A stretch of DNA of 64,000 nucleotides from Thermoplasmata archaeon (GTDB lineage Archaea > Thermoplasmatota > Thermoplasmata > Thermoplasmatales > GCA-001856825): positions 216,631 through 280,630 of the forward strand of contig JAKAUZ010000003.1 in the NCBI GenBank assembly GCA_021817415.1. Direction: 5' to 3'. Below, one piece after another: positions 62,188-64,000 of this stretch. A program made the translations under genes and the position numbers. Each line of letters opens with the position of its first letter. The first letter of the stretch is position 1. Below the pieces are notes generated by a model. It was given only the letters and a program-made list of their open reading frames with translations, was not told the DNA's origin and ran no database searches.

Positions 62188-62241
62188 TCAAAATAAACCT
62201 TTCTCCTCTGTTTCAAGGGTAACATTTGGAACAGAAATAAA

Positions 62242-63255
62242 TCAGGAATATCGAATGTTAAGTGATTCTCCACAGAATTTGCATCTTCCTTCGCTATCCA
62301 CCTGTTTTTTCACGATCGAAAACCCGTATCTTTCAATGACAGGATTGCCGCATCTTGGGCAATACGTATTTTCCAGTGGGTCTCCTGGTACATTTCCAAT
62401 GTAAACGAATTTCAGCCCCTCCTCTTTCGCTGCTTTATAATGCGCTCTGAGCGTCTCTACTGGAGTAGGTGGAACATCCATCATGTGGTAGTCGGGATGA
62501 AACCGAGTAAAATGGAGTGGTGTATTTTCACCCAAATTTTCGAAAATCCACCTGGCGAGGGATCTAGCGTCCTGCACATTATCTCCTATATTTGGTATTG
62601 GTACTACCAGGTCAGTAATCTCAAGGTACAATCCCATCTTTTTTAGATGCAGCAAATTCCTCAAGACCGGTTCGAAGTCTCGGATGCCAATGTATTTCTT
62701 ACCAAATTCAGCGTTAGCATTCCCTTTGAAATCCACCGTGATCGCATCGAGGAATGAAGAAATGTAAGGAACTGATACCTCACTTTGATATCCATTGCTG
62801 ACGTAAGTGTTGAAAAGACCATTCTTTCTTGCCAAGATTCCTATGTCTTTCGCATATTCAGCAAATACAGTCGGTTCGTTATAGGTATAGGAGATTCCAT
62901 CAACCTTATTTTCCAACGCAATCCTGACTACTTCCTCAGGCGTCAGGGGCGTTCCTGAAACTTCCCTTCTCTGCGAGATATCATAATTCTGGCAATACTT
63001 GCACATCCAGTTGCATCCTGTGGTTGAAATTGAGAGAACTCTTGAACCAGGATGGAAATGATAAAGTGGCTTCTTTTCAATGGGATCGATAGCAAGTGCT
63101 GACGCAACTCCATAAGAAATCAGGTACAGTTCTCCTCCAATGTTCTTCCTGATCCCACAGAGTCCCGTCTGACCCTCTCCAAGGAGGCAGAGTCTTTCGC
63201 AGGCAGTACACCTGACCCTATTACCCTCTACTGCGAATAAATCTGCCTTTCTCAT
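62242..63255 (-). CDS. Radical SAM protein of the AmmeMemoRadiSam system (AmrS/PflA-like)
   Basis: 337 residues. Order: an N-terminal CTACERLCLLGEGQTGLCGIR Cys-rich segment, the cluster motif TTGCNWMCKYCQN (C-x3-C-x2-C), SYTYNEPTVFAEYAKD, and a C-terminal zinc-ribbon (CPRCGNP with CKFCGE). This arrangement is that of AmrS. The usual partners, AMMECR1 and Memo, are not in the window. Function of the system unknown. Confidence 0.9.
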   Translation of the reverse strand: MRKADLFAVEGNRVRCTACERLCLLGEGQTGLCGIRKNIGGELYLISYGVASALAIDPIEKKPLYHFHPGSRVLSISTTGCNWMCKYCQNYDISQRREVSGTPLTPEEVVRIALENKVDGISYTYNEPTVFAEYAKDIGILARKNGLFNTYVSNGYQSEVSVPYISSFLDAITVDFKGNANAEFGKKYIGIRDFEPVLRNLLHLKKMGLYLEITDLVVPIPNIGDNVQDARSLARWIFENLGENTPLHFTRFHPDYHMMDVPPTPVETLRAHYKAAKEEGLKFVYIGNVPGDPLENTYCPRCGNPVIERYGFSIVKKQVDSEGRCKFCGESLNIRYS

Positions 63256-63325
63256 TATGGACAGATCATAACTAAATGCTTATCTTTTTCTTTAAATTCT
63301 TGATTACAATGGAGAGTTGGAAAAA

Positions 63326-63667
63326 ATGATAACGATCAGAAGGGTTTACGAGGATACAGAGGATGAGGGGGTCAGGATTCTCGTGGACCGGCTCTGGCCC
63401 AGGGGGGTCAGGAAGGAAAGGATTACAGTGTGGATGAAGGAAATTGCACCATCAGATGAACTCAGAAGGTGGTATTCCCATGACCCAGAAAAGTGCAGCG
63501 AATTCAAGACCAGATATTTCAAGGAATTAGACTCAAAAACTGAACTCATAAGGCAAATCCTGGAATATGCCAAGAAGGGCAACGTCATTCTGCTATACTC
63601 CACAAAGGCAAGCTGCAGCAATGCAGAAACGCTTCTGGAGTATCTGCAGAAATTCAAACAATCTTAG
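63326..63667 (+). CDS. DUF488 family protein
   Basis: 113 residues from ATG 63326, with ggagag 9 nt upstream. IRRVYED, then RILVDRLWPRGVRKERI and APSDELRRWYSHDPEKCSEF are the family's marks, ending VILLYSTKASCSNAETLLEYL. No established function. Overlaps the convergent Sec61-beta gene by 4 nt. Confidence 0.88.
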   Translation: MITIRRVYEDTEDEGVRILVDRLWPRGVRKERITVWMKEIAPSDELRRWYSHDPEKCSEFKTRYFKELDSKTELIRQILEYAKKGNVILLYSTKASCSNAETLLEYLQKFKQS

Positions 63668-63828
63668 AGAGGCCAGAATACCTTTAGCAGTTCCATCATT
63701 GCACCGAAAACTAGTGCTATGTATAGCACCAATTTAGGGTCCATCACGGGTCCTAAGTCTTCCTCTTCATCGAAATAACGTATCAGACCAGCTGCTGACT
63801 GGAATCCAGATCCCTTCTTCTCAGCCAC
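63664..63828 (-). CDS. secG: Preprotein translocase Sec61-beta (SecG) subunit
   Basis: 54 residues from GTG 63828, with GGGGAG 5 nt upstream. KGSGFQSAAGLIRYFDEEE then GPVMDPKLVLYIALVFGAMM is the archaeal Sec61-beta pattern: soluble head with S-A-G-L-x-R-Y-(F/Y)-D, the D-P-K before one C-terminal membrane helix. It is an accessory subunit of the SecYE channel. Confidence 0.9.
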   Translation of the reverse strand: MAEKKGSGFQSAAGLIRYFDEEEDLGPVMDPKLVLYIALVFGAMMELLKVFWPL

Positions 63829-63888
63829 TGACTCCCCTATGTGGAAATCTAATTTAATCTTTTCCAGAATATTCGTCTTGGGACAAAA

Positions 63889-64000
63889 TTACTTAGAGTT
63901 GATTCCCTCGTATGTTTTCAACAGCTCAGGATTCGTGTGTTTAAGGTAATTGAGCTGCCTGAGGTTGTGCATATTGACCTTCAGGTACTCCTCCATCCTC
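63889..64000 (-). CDS. C-terminal end of a gene cut by the window edge
   Basis: Open frame on the minus strand from beyond the right edge to a TAA at 63891-63889. The visible residues are MEEYLKVNMHNLRQLNYLKH and on to LLKTYEGINSK, helical and charged, resembling an alkylhydroperoxidase/carboxymuconolactone-decarboxylase N-terminal helix, but too short to assign. An in-frame ATG at 63996 could make it a tiny complete protein instead. Confidence 0.4.
   Translation of the reverse strand, partial: RMEEYLKVNMHNLRQLNYLKHTNPELLKTYEGINSK

Noticed and set aside
1..64000. CRISPR arrays, prophage or integrase signatures
   Set aside because: No regularly spaced repeats, cas genes, capsid, terminase or integrase motifs were seen. 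The only CRISPR-like element is the CARF-type sensor fold at 54.8 kb.

Overview
The window is chromosomal DNA of a euryarchaeon, most likely an acidophile of the order Thermoplasmatales. The evidence is archaeal informational genes (Lsm, L37e, Nop5, Trm1, RpoD, RpoK, S13-S4-S11, SRP54, archaeal-type GlyRS, archease), ether-lipid enzymes (GGGP synthase, a UbiA-type DGGGP synthase, CarS), a cell-surface protein built of the 'GLP..T.W' repeats common in this order, and promoters whose TATA box lies about 25-29 bp before the start codon, as expected for leaderless transcripts. Genes inside operons often carry GGAGG-type ribosome sites instead. I cannot name the genus.

0-8.6 kb: a left-edge partial gene, tRNA-Glu(UUC), then a CBS-domain protein, glyS and a glutaminase-less asparagine-synthetase-like gene on +, meeting a minus-strand run (flippase, archease, small unknown, anion permease, amidohydrolase). 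8.7-16.9 kb: a surface protein with a seven-bladed YVTN propeller, carS, then the minus run mtnP, beta-CASP nuclease, HTH plus solute-binding-like regulator, XPD-like helicase. 17-23 kb: an unrecognised protein, lsm-rpl37e-purF, a short Nop5, a GAF-type methionine sulfoxide reductase, rpoK and an aminotransferase. 23.3-27.8 kb: a saccharopine-dehydrogenase-like gene, three consecutive SCP2-like genes, an amino-acid permease and an unpaired ABC ATPase.

28-37 kb: ten minus-strand genes in one tight array, in transcription order a LivJ/H/M/G/F-type importer, alpha/beta hydrolase, KAS-III-like enzyme, acyl-CoA ligase, MaoC-like hydratase and a TetR regulator. This looks like an uptake, activation and breakdown module for an unknown acyl or aromatic acid. 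37.3-41.5 kb: an enolase-superfamily racemase overlapping an M20 aminoacylase, then archaeal dihydroneopterin aldolase, a THEP1 NTPase and trm1. 41.5-43.4 kb: a decayed region with an IS110 remnant and, unexpectedly, an intact free-standing threonyl-tRNA synthetase editing domain.

43.4-51 kb: acetyl-CoA synthetase, the two ether-forming lipid genes, a TPR protein, lysine 6-aminotransferase, lipB and an MFS exporter. 51.1-51.9 kb: remnants of IS200/IS605 tnpB and tnpA. 52-55.5 kb: a sulfur locus (YeeE/YedE transporter, a DsrE gene broken by one missing base, TauE/SafE) divergent from a CARF-like winged-helix regulator with tandem repeats in the shared promoter region. 55.7-64 kb: a radical SAM protein, the S13-S4-S11-RpoD-SRP54 block, gamma carbonic anhydrase, a sugar nucleotidyltransferase, an AmmeMemoRadiSam-type radical SAM protein, a DUF488 protein, a 54-residue Sec61-beta and a right-edge partial gene. 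No CRISPR array and no intact insertion sequence were seen.
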